The notes under the pieces were generated by a model, which saw only the letters and a program-made list of their open reading frames with translations, searched no databases and was not told the DNA's origin. This document shows, piece after piece, positions 32,467 to 44,204 of a stretch of DNA of 64,000 nt. The DNA lies in the NCBI GenBank assembly GCA_020002185.1, contig CM034534.1:17428656-17492655 (forward strand), given 5' to 3'. Position 1 is the stretch's first letter. Each line of letters begins with the position of its first letter. The translations under genes and the position numbers were made by a program. The DNA is from Paraescarpia echinospica. Its lineage: Eukaryota > Annelida > Polychaeta > Sabellida > Siboglinidae.

Positions 32467-33869
32467 ATGGCACCTTGCAAGCGGCAACTCAGGGCAAAAC
32501 GACACCTAGTTTGCAACGACTGCCAGAGCTGGGTGGATTTTGCGTTGTCTAGCTGTCCAAAATCATGGGCAGAGACCAAAGATGACGGATTCACCTTTCG
32601 GTGTATGGGGTGTTTGAGGGTGGAATGTCTGATGAAGGAGGTGTGTAAGTTGACGGATATAGTGAAGGAGATGGAGGTGAGACTCAACATAGAAATAGAT
32701 GGAGCAGAGAGGGATGATGCGGAGAGAGTTGAGAATTCTACAACACAGAAGGAGCAGAGTTGTGACACGGAGACTGAAGGAAGGAGACTGAGAGGAGGGA
32801 AGATGACCGGTGTGAAGGAACAAGAAATTGAGAAGACAGAGGGACGGAGGACAAGTGTTCGGCAGAGGAAAAGAAAACGGGTCAGTGGGGATAGATCAAC
32901 AGGTAGTCAGACTGTAGAGAACAAGGAGAGACACAACAGCGATACAGGTGGTGAAGAGGTAGATACCACAGAGGCAGTTGGTAAGACTGTGAGACAGAAG
33001 ACTGATGGAAGAAGACAGAGTGTTCAGCAAAAAACAGAAAACATGACAGGCGTGAAGGTGACAGGGGAGAAAGTGACCGTAGTGAAGGAGGTAGCCGGGG
33101 AAAAGGGACGGGAGAGGAGAGAAGAAAATGTGATGGGAGGAAAGATGAAGGGAAGAAAGGAAGTGAGAGTAAATGTGCTAGAAGAGAAGATGACAGGAGG
33201 AAAGGGGACAAGAGAAAATGCGACAGGAAAGAAGGGAATGGAAGAGAATGTGACAGGAGAGAAGACGGCAAGAGGAAAAGACAACAACCAGACATATGCA
33301 AACCGGAGGAGCTACTCCGAGGCAGTGATTGAGGGGGCAAGGAGAAAAGAGAGAGTGTTTATGGGCGATTCAATTCTGAGAAAAACAGACAAGACTATAT
33401 GCGAGGGGAAGGACGTTGTTGTATGTCTACCGGGGGCTAGGATAGAGCATGTGACCGAAAGGGTAGAGAAGGTATTGGGGCATGGCAAGGGAGGGTCTAT
33501 ACTAGTACACGTAGGGACAAACAATGCAGACAAGGAGGGAACAACTGGGATAGTTCAGAAGTACAGACATCTAGTAAGGAAGCTAAAGAAGACAAGAGTG
33601 GAACAGGTTGTTCTCTCAGGAATTTTGCCAGTAATGGGAGGAAGGGGGCATCATACAGAAACTGTAAGAGGATGGCGATCAACGCACTAGTTGAGCAGAT
33701 GTGTGAAGAAGAGGGCGTGGGATTCATAGATTTATGGGGGTACTTTGTTGGGAGAGAAGATATGTACATGAGAGATGGCCTCCATCTAAGTGGAAAGGGG
33801 GCAGCAGTATTCTCAGAGAATCTGCTGAGATCTGTTGACAGTGGGACAGATTGCATCTATTTAAACTAA
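32467..33869 (+). pseudogene. CR1-like ORF1 (esterase), one frameshift
   Basis: Open from MAPCKRQLRAKRH through a charged Lys/Glu/Thr-rich region (about residues 95-270) and the esterase blocks FMGDSILRK and HVGTNNAD. A single-base difference in a G-rich run near 33,645 shifts the frame. The downstream part (EEEGVGFIDLWGYF, RDGLHLSGKG) continues in another frame to the TAA at 33,867-33,869. Confidence 0.88.
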
Positions 33870-36720
33870 ATTCGCAGGGGGCACTCGCAGAGAAGCCTGA
33901 AACTGGAGGCATAGATAAAGACAGCAAAAATAATTCAGCAAAGAACAGTCTGGAAAACTGTTCTGAAGCTGGATATAAATGTGTTTGTTTAAATGCAAGG
34001 AGTATAGTAAACAAAAGAAATGAACTAAACATTATGGTAGAAGATATTGACCCTCACATAATAGGTATAACCGAATCATGGGCAACCACCGATGTATCAG
34101 ATGCCGAATTGGGACTGACAGGATATGTAATGTTTAGGAAAGATAGAATAGGAAGAAGGGGAGGTGGAGTTATTTTATATATTAAAGAATCTATCCAGGC
34201 TTATGAAATAAAATTAGACAGAGAAGCAGATTGCGAAGAAGCTGTTTGGTGTAACATAGTTACAGGAAACTCAACGTTAACGGTTGGATTAGTTTATCGA
34301 AGTCCAAACATAAGCATAGAAGAGAATGAAGAAATACAAAATGCTTTAAGGGAAGTAAGCAAACGGAACTGTGTTATTAAGGGGGATTTCAACCATGGGC
34401 ATATCAAATGGAAATCTCTACAGAGTATGGGTAGTGAGGACCACAAGTTTTTAGTTTTAGTACAAGATAGTTTCCTTTCTCAACATGTGCTAGAACCAAC
34501 CAGGGGAGAGAATGTGTTAGACATAGTTTTGTCCTCACAGAATGAATTAGTTGACAATGTCAGGATATGTGAGCCACTGGGGAATAGTGATCACAACCAG
34601 ATACATTTTACCATCAAAGTAAAATCAGAAAGGAATAGTAAAAAGCAGTACAGGAGAAATTTCCACAAAGGAAAATATAAGGACATAAGGAAATATTTAG
34701 CAAAGATAGACTGGAATAACACTGAAGAATAAGACAGCAACAGAATGCTGGAATATCTTAAAGAGTGAAATTGAATGCATCATTGTCAAATTTGTTCCCT
34801 TAAAAAAACACGGGAAACGGTCCAAAAAGAAACACTTATCGAAAGAAGCCATTAGAAAAATTAATTATAAACAAATGATGTGGAAGTCATATAGATGTAC
34901 TGGAAATGACGAAGACTACAACATTTATAAAGAAGCACTAAACCAAGCTACAGCTGAAATTAGAAATTCAAAGAGAAGCTATGAACATGAATTAGCTTGT
35001 AATATAAAACATGACAGCAAGAGTTTTTATGCATGTGTTCGAAGCAAACAGAAAGTTCAGGATATGGTCGGTCCTCTAGAAGATAGTGCTGGAAATATAA
35101 TATCAGAAGGATTCTTAATGGCAGAAAACCTGAATGAGTATTTTAGTTCAGTGTTTACCAGAGAAGACACTAGTTCACTGCCAGTACCAGAGGCTAAGTT
35201 CAAGGGGGCAAAATCAGACTATTTAAGACAGTTAATTGTAACCCCAGAAATGGTAGCTAAGAAAATTAGGGCTATGAAGGAAAATAAATCACCTGGAGTG
35301 GATGGTATTCCACCCAAACTACTAATGGAAATTGTAGAACAAATTAGCATACCGCTTGCAACAGTTTTCAACTTGTCATTAGAAGAGGGAGTGGTTCCTT
35401 TAGAATGGAAAGAGGCGAACATTATACCGTTATTCAAAAAAGGTTCGAGAAACAAGTCAGAGAACTATAGACCAGTGAGTTTAACATCAGTGATTTGTAA
35501 ATTATTAGAAAGACTAATTAAAGATCACATGGTGGATTTTCTTGTTAAACATAACTTGATAAACCCATCTCAACATGGGTTTCTAAAAGCGAGGTCATGC
35601 TTAACAAATATGTTATGTTTTTTGGAAGATATCACTAAGTGGGTAGATGATGGATCACCAGTAGATATCATCTACCGGTACTTAGATTTTCAAAAAGCTT
35701 TCGACAAAGTGCCACATCAGAGATTACTGCTTAAACTAAAGGCCCATGGCATAGGAAATGGTATAATTAACTGGATAGAAAAATGGCTGATTGACAGAAG
35801 ACAACGGGTAGTTGTTGATGGGGAGGCTTCAAACTAGAAATCAGTTTTGAGTGGGGTTCCACAGGGATCAGTACTGGGACCTATATTATTCTTAATATAT
35901 ATAAACGATTTGGACGATGATATATCTAGCAAGGTGTTGAAATTTGCAGATGATACAAAAGTGTTTAGAAGGATTAAAAGTGATGGAGATAGACAGCATT
36001 TACAAGATGATCTTGACAGGTTGATCAAATGGTCTGAAAAGTGACAAATGTTGTTCAATTTTGGGAAACGTAAATGCCTTCACACAGGACATGGGAACGA
36101 ATATGTAGAATATATACAATGGGGGGAATTGTACTAAATACTAGTGTAAAAGAAAAAGACTTAGGGCTGACAATTAGTGCTGACATGAAGGTTTCAGAGC
36201 AGTGTGGAATTGCAGCTTCAAAAGGAAATCAAATCCTTGGATTGATTAGGCGAAATATAGCATATAACAAAAAAGACCTAATAATACCGCTGTACAAAAC
36301 AATAGTTAGGCCTCATTTAGAATATTGTATACAAGCGTGGAGGCCATACCGCAAGAAGGACATAGATAGGCTAGAAAGAGTACGGAGGAGAGCGACTAAA
36401 ATGATACCAAAACCGAGGGATTTTAGTTATAAAAAACGCCTAAAAGAATGTGGTTTAACAATAATAGAGACCAGGAGATTGAGAGGAGATCAGATAGAAG
36501 TGTTTAAAATATTGAATGGTTATGAATATATTGATAGAAATATGTTTTTTTTCAGTTAAGAAAGATAGAAAGACTAGAGGACATAAAGTTACATTAGTAA
36601 AGGAGCAGTGTAGATTAGACGTAAGAAAGTTCTAATTTTCACAAAGGACTGTGACTGAATGGAACAGATTATCTGATAATTGTGTGGTGCTAGTAGTGTG
36701 AATATGTTTAAAAATAAAAT
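33851..36720 (+). pseudogene. CR1-like ORF2 (endonuclease/RT), multiply broken
   Basis: Endonuclease part open to about 34,730, where it shifts frame. The RT part resumes by 34,875 and ends at an in-frame TAG at 35,835-35,837 in place of the Trp codon of copy 1. FADDTKVF follows in 35,847-36,044, then TGA (36,042-36,044) replaces another Trp codon. The C-terminal region is at 36,074-36,559 and later fragments. As in copy 1, no ATG precedes the endonuclease core. Confidence 0.88.
33860..33866 (+). promoter_or_regulatory. Candidate -1 frameshift heptamer TTTAAAC, copy 2
   Basis: ORF1 codons read TA(T-TTA-AAC)-TAA. Slippage by -1 on this X-XXY-YYZ site enters the ORF2 frame (TTT-AAA-CTA-AAT). 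Position, phase and the adjoining stop are identical to copy 1. Confidence 0.6.
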
Positions 36721-37612
36721 AGACACATACCTCAGAAGGGCTGGATATATGTAGATAAAAGGGTTGGACTCTCGATAAGCCAAAGGGCTTCCTTGTCCAC
36801 CTGCCATCTAGAGTTAATTCTCTGGATGGCAATCTTGTTAAATAATATTGAGCAGTATTGAGCACATTTCACAAAGAGCTGGCTTAGAAAGCAGATTCGC
36901 AAGTAGCATGATGACTGGTTTTTTTTATTGCTACTAATCACTTTTAAGGGACAAGTTGAGAAAGGGAACAAATATTTACAAGATAAATTATAATATATTA
37001 TTTAATGCGCATGTCAATAGTGAAATAAAATCAATCATTGCGAATAATGTGTCTAAATTCAGATGTGGGTTAATTCACTTAATTATAATTGTCTTTTAAT
37101 TGAATTAACTAATTTTATGATAATAATTTAATTAATTGAATGCATTAGCTTGATTTGGGTTAATTTATTATAGTTCCACAGGAAATTAATTCTTAAACTA
37201 CAAGTAGGCCCGAGCAATACACTCAACAAGAGCGTAGTCCCCTACTTAATACAGACGTAAAAATATTGTTGCAATATGCCAGCATTTGATACGCATTCGA
37301 TGAAACATTTGAACAGTCAAATGTTTGGCATTCACATGCGAATGTTTAAGGCTCAAATGCAAATGCGCTGAAAATTGAATGGTTGCATTCGAATGACATT
37401 CGCATTTGTTAACAAGCCTGAGACACATGCATGCTCACACTGTGTTTAGACCATGTACCAATATAAACGTCATGCAGATCGTATAACCTTCTTTTTAGTC
37501 TGCCAATATACGTATATATATATAAAACAGCTGCAAAAAGTGCATGGGGCATGTGTGTGTGTGTGTGTGCATAGGTGCATGCGTGCGTGCGTGAATGCGT
37601 GTCCATCCACTT

Positions 37613-37717
37613 GATGTTTATTTCCATGTTTCAGCATCCCTCAGATGGTGTGCATGCATGCATGTTTGTTCACCAACGCTGATGTTTATTTCCATGTTTC
37701 AGCATCCTTCAGGTGCT
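37613..37717 (+). repeat. Tandem duplication of a splice acceptor, period 68 bp
   Basis: GATGTTTATTTCCATGTTTC followed by AGCATCC(C/T)TCAG occurs at 37,613 and again at 37,681. Both copies look like functional acceptors for the first macro exon. Only the second keeps the frame; the first would meet a TGA before the true exon. Confidence 0.8.
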
Positions 37718-37859
37718 ACAGGTGGCACAACTAGTCACAGCAGAGCTGACACATCAACCCGTATAGGGGCACTGACGATTGAGATCCTACATGGCGACCT
37801 AACAGAACAACGCACAGATGCCATTGTCAACAGCAGTGATGACACATTCAGTCTACAAG
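37703..37859 (+). CDS. PARP gene: linker and start of macro domain
   Basis: 157 nt, phase 0 to 1, acceptor ccatgtttcag, donor gtaaattg. Encodes SGATGGTTSHSRADTS then ALTIEILHGDLTEQ and DAIVNSSDDTFSL. GDLTEQ..DAIVNSS is the first macro-domain motif; the canonical Asn that contacts ADP-ribose is kept, but the usual VNAAN is VNSSD. Confidence 0.92.
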
Positions 37860-38515
37860 GTAAATTGTTGAATGCTGCATGGAATGCCTATGTTAGGCAT
37901 ACAGCTTAACTATGTCTATTACAGCCCCATAAATCACTGAATAGACCAAATACTTATATTGACAATTACCATTTGAATAAATTATATACCAGCTTATTGT
38001 GACATATTTTGTGATATTCAGACATTTATTCATGTATCTGATCAACATCCACATAATACATGTAATTAATGCTTATCTTGTCAAATACATATACACTGGA
38101 TAATCACCATATGTCTTTGCAAAACAGATATGTAGTGCGATTGAATATATGTATTTCTAATTGGTTGGCATAGTTATGTTGCCACTATGTAATATTTTGT
38201 GTACCAGCCTTGGCTTGCAAGAACCTGACATGATCATATTAGATGCACAAGCTACCTTCATCTTAAATATGCACACACTGGTTATCTAGTTTTACTTGAT
38301 ACACTAGTTAAGGAAATTAAATGTACTTAATTTGTGACAATCCCGCATTTGTGAAATGTACCTGTTCACTAATTATTCACTTTGACCAGACTTTGTCTGA
38401 CCCTAACTTGGATTATTTATACTCATTTCTAATATCGCTTGTCTTCAAGGCTATGTTTGCATTTGTCTGTGGTTTGTAAGACAGTTTATTATAGTTTACT
38501 ATCCATCCTCGACAG

Positions 38516-38581
38516 GAGGAGCATCGAGGGCTATTGTTAAGGCTGGCGGTCAGTCTATCGTGGATGAATGCCGACGCTTTG
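38516..38581 (+). CDS. PARP gene: macro domain, part 2
   Basis: 66 nt, phase 1 to 1, acceptor catcctcgacag, donor gtaagtac. Encodes GGASRAIVKAGGQSIVDECR, the GG(V/L)..AI..AAG helix of macro domains. Confidence 0.93.
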
Positions 38582-39219
38582 GTAAGTACAAAGTAGCATT
38601 TGCATGTGTGTTAATCATTGTTGAAACCAACTGATCTAATATCTTTTACTCATACACATACATGATCGACTCGAAAGCTATGCAGTTAAAAACAACTCAA
38701 AAGAAATGTGTAATTGAACAATCAGTAATGTAAGATGTTTTGGGTAGTATTGCAGTACCAACATTTTGAAAATGTTAACTTGCTATTGCAATGTTAGACT
38801 GAACATTCCATCAGTATGAATGATACTGACCATTTAACCATGAATTAGATGTTCCAGAAATAGTAACAATATGGATATTAATTCCATGGGTTTCTTTTAT
38901 TTAATACGTTAGTAATGCGTACTGATTGGGTATCACTAAGCCGGCATAGTACTATATATCCAAACAGTGGTGTCGTAACCATTTGAATGCAGATGATGAT
39001 GCACATGATAGCACTTCCATTGACATAGGGAGTATAACTTATATAATGCTCTTCCCTTGTTGTTCTCATTACGCTATTATATATGATTTATCTTAATTTA
39101 ATTTGTATCTGTGTATACTGTAATAAGTTCAATAGATTTGATATAATAATTGATTTGATAACATAGATTGTGTGTGATTATTCCTGATGTCATACCAAAG
39201 TTGTTTCATAACATTGTAG

Positions 39220-39387
39220 GACGTATGCCACGTAGTGGGATTGCCGTGACAAAAGCAGGGTCTCTTCCATGTCGTAATATCATCCACATAAATGCACGCA
39301 TGGATATGACAAGCATTATCACTGGTGTTCTTGTCGAAGCTGAACGCCGTTACTTCGGATCTGTTGCATTCCCAGCACTTGGCACTG
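39220..39387 (+). CDS. PARP gene: macro domain, part 3
   Basis: 168 nt, phase 1 to 1, acceptor aacattgtag, donor gtgagttt. Encodes SGIAVTKAGSLPCRNIIH, ITGVLVEAERRYFGSVAF and PALGTG, covering the strand-loop that wraps ADP-ribose and the start of the GTG phosphate loop. Confidence 0.94.
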
Positions 39388-41114
39388 GTGAGTTTATACA
39401 TTTCTTCACCATTGTGGAACAAAATTTGATCTCAGCTGTTACATATACTAAAGTTGTTTCAGCCATTTATTGTTATATGGTAGCATTGTTTGCCCAAAAA
39501 ACACACGGCTGTTGCATTAGCCACAAATATATTTTTTGAACAGATTGAATTTCTGGCTGATCTCCAGTCACAAGAAACTTGGTCGAAATCACACGACCTT
39601 TGTCAGTGGAATGACTTCAGTGTCTATAGGCAGGTCACATGACCTGCTCATGTGATACTTGCTAGAAATGAACTGGTCTCGACAAATAGATCGTTATAGC
39701 ATATCATTTGATAGAGTTGGTTTTCACCAAGATAGTAATTTTGTTGTGTATATTTTTTAATTGTCCAACTTTATTTAGTGAACATTTGAGCACAGTTTAA
39801 GGTAGCTGGGTCGAGTATCATGTCAGTTGATTTCTTTATTTTTTTCTTCATAGAACATTAGTAGGTGTCAGTATGAACATGTGTACTGTTAAAAAAAACC
39901 AAGGCTCTAACGCCATATGTCACCAATCCGTCCTTTAAAAACTAGTATTTTTAGTGTGTCTGTGGAAAGTCCCTTTTCAGATTCTTGGAAACTGACGATG
40001 TTTACATAATGACGATCACGTGTGCGTCAGCCCAGTTCAAACATATATTCGTTCACCATGAATGCATATCATATAGTCTGGTTATTCTCATGCCACTATG
40101 CTGTTGTATAATTACCTAAATGTATCACACTGTCAATGTAGTTTTGTTTATTCTCCGATAATTCCCGACCTCAGCCGCCATTTGCAATGACCCGTGACTG
40201 CAGGTGTCAATCAATCTGTTCTACCACAACAAGTTCAACACATGGCCCTTCGTAACACAATACCATGAGACAACTTGGCGAGAAAACCTTGGGGGGAAAT
40301 CTCAGTAATAGAAGTGTCAGTCAAATCGTGTTGAAATAAGCCACATGCCAGTAAAAAAGTCACATTTCTAAACAAAAAACAAGCATCTGGTGACACTTGT
40401 ATTATCGGCAACAATCAGGAAGTTTTACTTAATGTAACTTTTTATAAAAACTACAATTCTTACAAAGCCATAACTTGGCATACTGGACTTGTGTTTACCC
40501 AAAATTGCATGGGATGGTTTTATGTTTGGTGAAGGGGTCGTGCCAAGAATGCAGTACGTATTTTTGCTGTCTTTCAACTTTGTCGCAAAATGTTTATGAA
40601 GCTGTATCAAACTTAATATATATTTGTTTACAAAAAAAACCATATGAATGTCAGTACACTGTAACATGTTTGTACTTAAAACCATACACATTTTTCTTTT
40701 GGGGAGTTTCTCAAAATGAAACAAAATGCTATTTTAGGGTGATTTTTGACATTTTTTAATTGTCTTTAAACACATTTAGATATCTCTAAACAACAATAAA
40801 AAATCAATTCTTTTTGGGCTGGAGTATTGTTTAGTGTCTTAGGCAAACTCTGAGAAAAAAGGTTAGCTTATCTTCAAAACGTATGATTAATTCAAAAGAA
40901 GCATATAATAGCTGATGTAGCCACCTTAAGTGGTTGCATTTTCACTTTATAAGTACTGTGTAACTGTGAGAGTCTTTCCCTGTTTTAAGCCTCTGAGACT
41001 TGAGCATAGTTTCAGATTAATTTCAATTGACTCACTTTGACTGAATTTGTTACTAACATTTTCTCGAGTGTGTAGAAACATCAGTTAATAACATAGCTGT
41101 GATTTGCATTGCAG
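39388..41114. other. PARP gene intron, no feature seen
   Basis: AT-rich intron sequence. Open frames near 40,425-40,760 on both strands lack any recognisable domain. Confidence 0.55.
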
Positions 41115-41333
41115 GTGTGTTGGGGCTAACCTCTATTGAAGCAGCCAACATCATGTTGGGTGCGATCAATTGTTTCACTGTGAGCTATCCCAACCCCCAG
41201 TACCTGAAGCTGGTGAAGGTTGTCATATTAGACAAGAACATCATGGAGTCGTTCAGACAGTGTTTCGTGGGGCAGGGCAATGCCAGCGGACCAACTCAGA
41301 CAGTCTTCTCATCTTCACATCGCACCGCCACAG
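41115..41333 (+). CDS. PARP gene: end of macro domain
   Basis: 219 nt, phase 1 to 1, acceptor gcattgcag, donor gtgagacc. Completes GTGVLGLTSIEAANIML and carries the last strand and helix (KVVILDKNIMESFRQCF), then a Gly/Ser/Thr-rich start of the next linker. Confidence 0.93.
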
Positions 41334-41361
41334 GTGAGACCACAAAACACCTGTGTACTTG

Positions 41362-41668
41362 TAGTTCACGGTGGTGCAGCAGTTGGGGCATCGGACTCTC
41401 AATCAAGAGATTCCGGTTTGGAATCATCTCCTGCCATTTAAATCCTTGAGCAAGTTTGTTCTCTCCAGTTCACTTGGATGTTTGAATGAGTACCTGGCTA
41501 TAGACAGAGGTTGTTTACGAATAGTCTTTGTGAAGTATTTGTAGCATGGCTGAATGCTTCTCAGAGAAGTCGAGAAGCCAGGCAGTGAATTGTAAAGCAC
41601 TTTGAACAGTCCTAAAAACTGGATACCACGTAATATAAGAACTTACCTTTACAGTTTTACTTGGTATA
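41362..41668 (+). mobile_element. tRNA-derived SINE, full length
   Basis: About 300 bp. The head has a Pol III A-box-like TGGTGCAGCAG and a B-box-like GGTTTGGAATC about 35 bp apart, with an anticodon-arm-like CTCTCAATCAAGAG between them, as in a tRNA. The body holds AAAGCACTTTGAACAG; the tail is TATAAGAACTTACCTTTACA. Tail fragments recur at 283, 30,418 and 50,036. It sits in the intron straight after a macro-domain exon. Confidence 0.75.
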
Positions 41669-41915
41669 TACCTCATTGAGTAGTCTTTCAACTGACCTAT
41701 GTTTCTTCTTGAAATTATTCAAAGTTGATGCTGATGTATAATTTACACATCACTTCCCAATTTATATTAATTTTCGTTGAACTTTGAATTAGCATAAGTA
41801 ACTTCTAATAAAGCAAACTAAAATAAACTACATAGGGTAATTTATTTTAAGGAAACCATGTTGTGTTGGTTTTATTAAAAAGCGTCAACACAGACAGTTC
41901 TAATGTGTTTCACAG

Positions 41916-42085
41916 GGTATGTGCCGCCATCACAAGGTCAGGCGACCACACCCAGTACACCGAGCCATGCAGGCCAACATACACCAAGACCCGCTGTAGG
42001 TGCACAAAGCAGGCCTGACAGTGACGGAGCAGTCAGCAACAGTGGAATAGCCCAGCAATCTACTGGAAGGCAGCCTGGTGTACAG
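41916..42085 (+). CDS. PARP gene: Pro/Ser/Gln-rich linker
   Basis: 170 nt, phase 1 to 0, acceptor atgtgtttcacag, donor gtgtggc. Encodes YVPPSQGQATTPSTPSHAG, TPRPAVGAQSR and QQSTGRQPGVQ, a low-complexity, probably disordered linker between the macro and WWE domains. Confidence 0.85.
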
Positions 42086-44200
42086 GTGTGGCTTTATTCA
42101 AAAATACTTTGTCAGTCCTAAAATACATTCTAAAAAAGAAAATTATTTTTAGGCTCATCCATTGATTACATAATTAAATAATTAGCTTTGTCAAAATAAA
42201 ACACAAACACAATATCATTGCATACACTTGTAAATTTTACATGTGAAATTGTCACATAAAATGTATATAAATAACACACTGGAGTACCGTAACAAGAAAC
42301 GTAGACATACCTCATAAATTGATAATTTACTAAATGTAAAAGTTTCCTGAGCATACAAAGGGGACACAACATTATCAAACCCAAGCTTATCCAGAACATA
42401 AGAGAATGACACTAGTACTACAATATCTGCATTGTCAACAACATACAGTGGTAAGAAATTATGTATATAATACTGGATATGTGCAGAATAAAGAATTAAA
42501 TGATAATTACGTAATATAAATGTTAAAATAATTAAATTATCAGCTGTCCCAAAACTTACGGTGCACAAAAATAAAGCTCAGATTCACTGTCCCAATACTT
42601 AGGGACATGAAGAAATCCTGACGTCATGTCGTCCTTGTCTGTTACCCTACTACTAACTATTTTTCAGTGTCTCAATGGTTCTATATCCCGTGTGTCCGAA
42701 TACATAGGAAAAAAAATAATTATATTAAGGTGTCCCAAAAATAGGGTACAGAAAAATAATTATTTTTGTAGATTTCTAGGGTGTCCCAAAACATGGTTAT
42801 TATGGTACACTCCCTCCACACCCAAAAACTGCAGCTCTTCCAACACGTTACTTGCTACCCAGGGGGCCAAATGCAGTTTTTTGGTGAAAGTAGACATGGA
42901 ATTCTGTAACAGGTTTGCCCGAAAAAATGAAATCTACATATATCTAGGATTGTAACCTAGGTGGACAACCTTGAAAAAGTTACTGGAAACATGTAAACAG
43001 CACTTAAACCACATGCCCCTATACGCTAAAAGGTGATTTTTGTGGTCATCATCAAATGTGTTATTTATGCAATAAACAACACAAGTCCAATGTAGCAGAG
43101 AATCGAAATTGGCCAAATGAATGACGTTTATTTATTGAAGTTGGACTGCTTATCATGCAGCCAGTTTGGGAATGACATTAACAGGAATGTGAGCTCTAAA
43201 ATCCAAACCTGATATGACACTGAACCCTTGTACAGTGTCAGCCTTCCGGTTTCTCAGATTCCACATTCCTACAATCTTGACAATAACAATATATACATGA
43301 TTCGTCCCTACCTTGTAATGGACTAAAAAACCACTACATGTATAAACATAAGATGTCAAGAATACATACATTCCCCACCAAAAACACAACTTCTGCTTAG
43401 CAAGGTGGGGGTAATTCGCCACAAGGTCACCAAAAACACTGTGACCACCCCACCTCCTTAAACACAGGCCAGTGCCTGCGGAAGACTTGCTCTGTCAATT
43501 GCATAAAATCTATTATGCAACTTGTTGATTTGCATAAATTCATTTACGCTTTCTCTGAAAGTATGGTGATGTTCTTACAATCTGTATATGTACCGGTTAA
43601 GTCAGTGTTACTAATGCAGCTAAATTGTGCCAAATGAAAACTAAATCGACTTGGCAAGATAAGAAATAGTGGTTCAAAATGCATTGCTTTTCAGGTTATT
43701 TTTTGGCATTTTTCTAATGTAATTCAGACATGTTTGTTAAAATGAGTCCCATCTGTGCTAAATTAGTTTCTCCTATGAATCGACTTTACAGAGGAACGAA
43801 AGGTATTAGAATCATGACTTTTAAACCACAATGTAGGCGATTTCCTTCCCCTACCCCCTAATCACAACCCTCAAGCAAAATAAAGGAAAATCGCCGTGTT
43901 CAAATGTTAATAGTTTTTTATTTTAGTTTAACATATTAAATAACATTGCTTTAGGAAGCACAATTTTATGAGTAGTCTGAAACATTCACCTCCAAATTAA
44001 CAGAACATAAGACAATCTTGCCATCACTAGGTCAGGTAAACAACCATTTCTCACATGTAGCCATAACATGGATCGATTTCTCCCTTTAAAGTACTTATCA
44101 TTGCTCAGCAAACACAAATTTAGCAGAAGAGTAGTTATCTATGTTCACATGTTTGAAGGTAGATTGTGCATAAGCCTACTTGCTGGAAGGTTAACATTTC
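42086..44200. other. PARP gene intron, mostly featureless
   Basis: Long intron part upstream of a cluster of transposon remains. Around 42,545-42,800 the phrase GTCCCAAAA recurs four times, perhaps a decayed MITE, but no clear ends could be set. Confidence 0.45.
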
Positions 44201-44204
44201 AGCA

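Larger units (their letters stand above)
31890..36845 (+). mobile_element. CR1-like LINE, copy 2, full length but decayed
   Basis: Same layout and ends as copy 1, on the opposite strand: 5' end ACTTCCGGTGGTGAATTGG, ORF1 from 32,467, ORF2 from about 33,851, 3' end GGATGGCAATCTTGTTAAAT. ORF1 keeps the segment deleted in copy 1, whereas ORF2 has several frameshifts and nonsense changes. The copies are near identical over long stretches, so both come from one recent family. Confidence 0.9.
30853..37421. mobile_element. Possible hAT-like element hosting the CR1-like copy 2
   Basis: Left end CAAGCTTGTTAACGAAGC and reverse-complemented right end CAGGCTTGTTAACAAATGCG match over the outer 14 bases or so. 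Both ends continue with GCATTCGAATGCGAATG-like subrepeats (about 30,885-31,005 and 37,285-37,400). Without the LINE (31,890-36,845) the element would be about 1.6 kb. Flanking octamers (CACACCAT, AGACACAT) are only partly alike, so the hAT label is tentative. No transposase seen. Confidence 0.4.

Noticed and set aside
41371..41440. Functional tRNA gene
   Set aside because: The A- and B-box-like parts are degenerate, acceptor-stem pairing is lacking, and the body and tail are those of a SINE.
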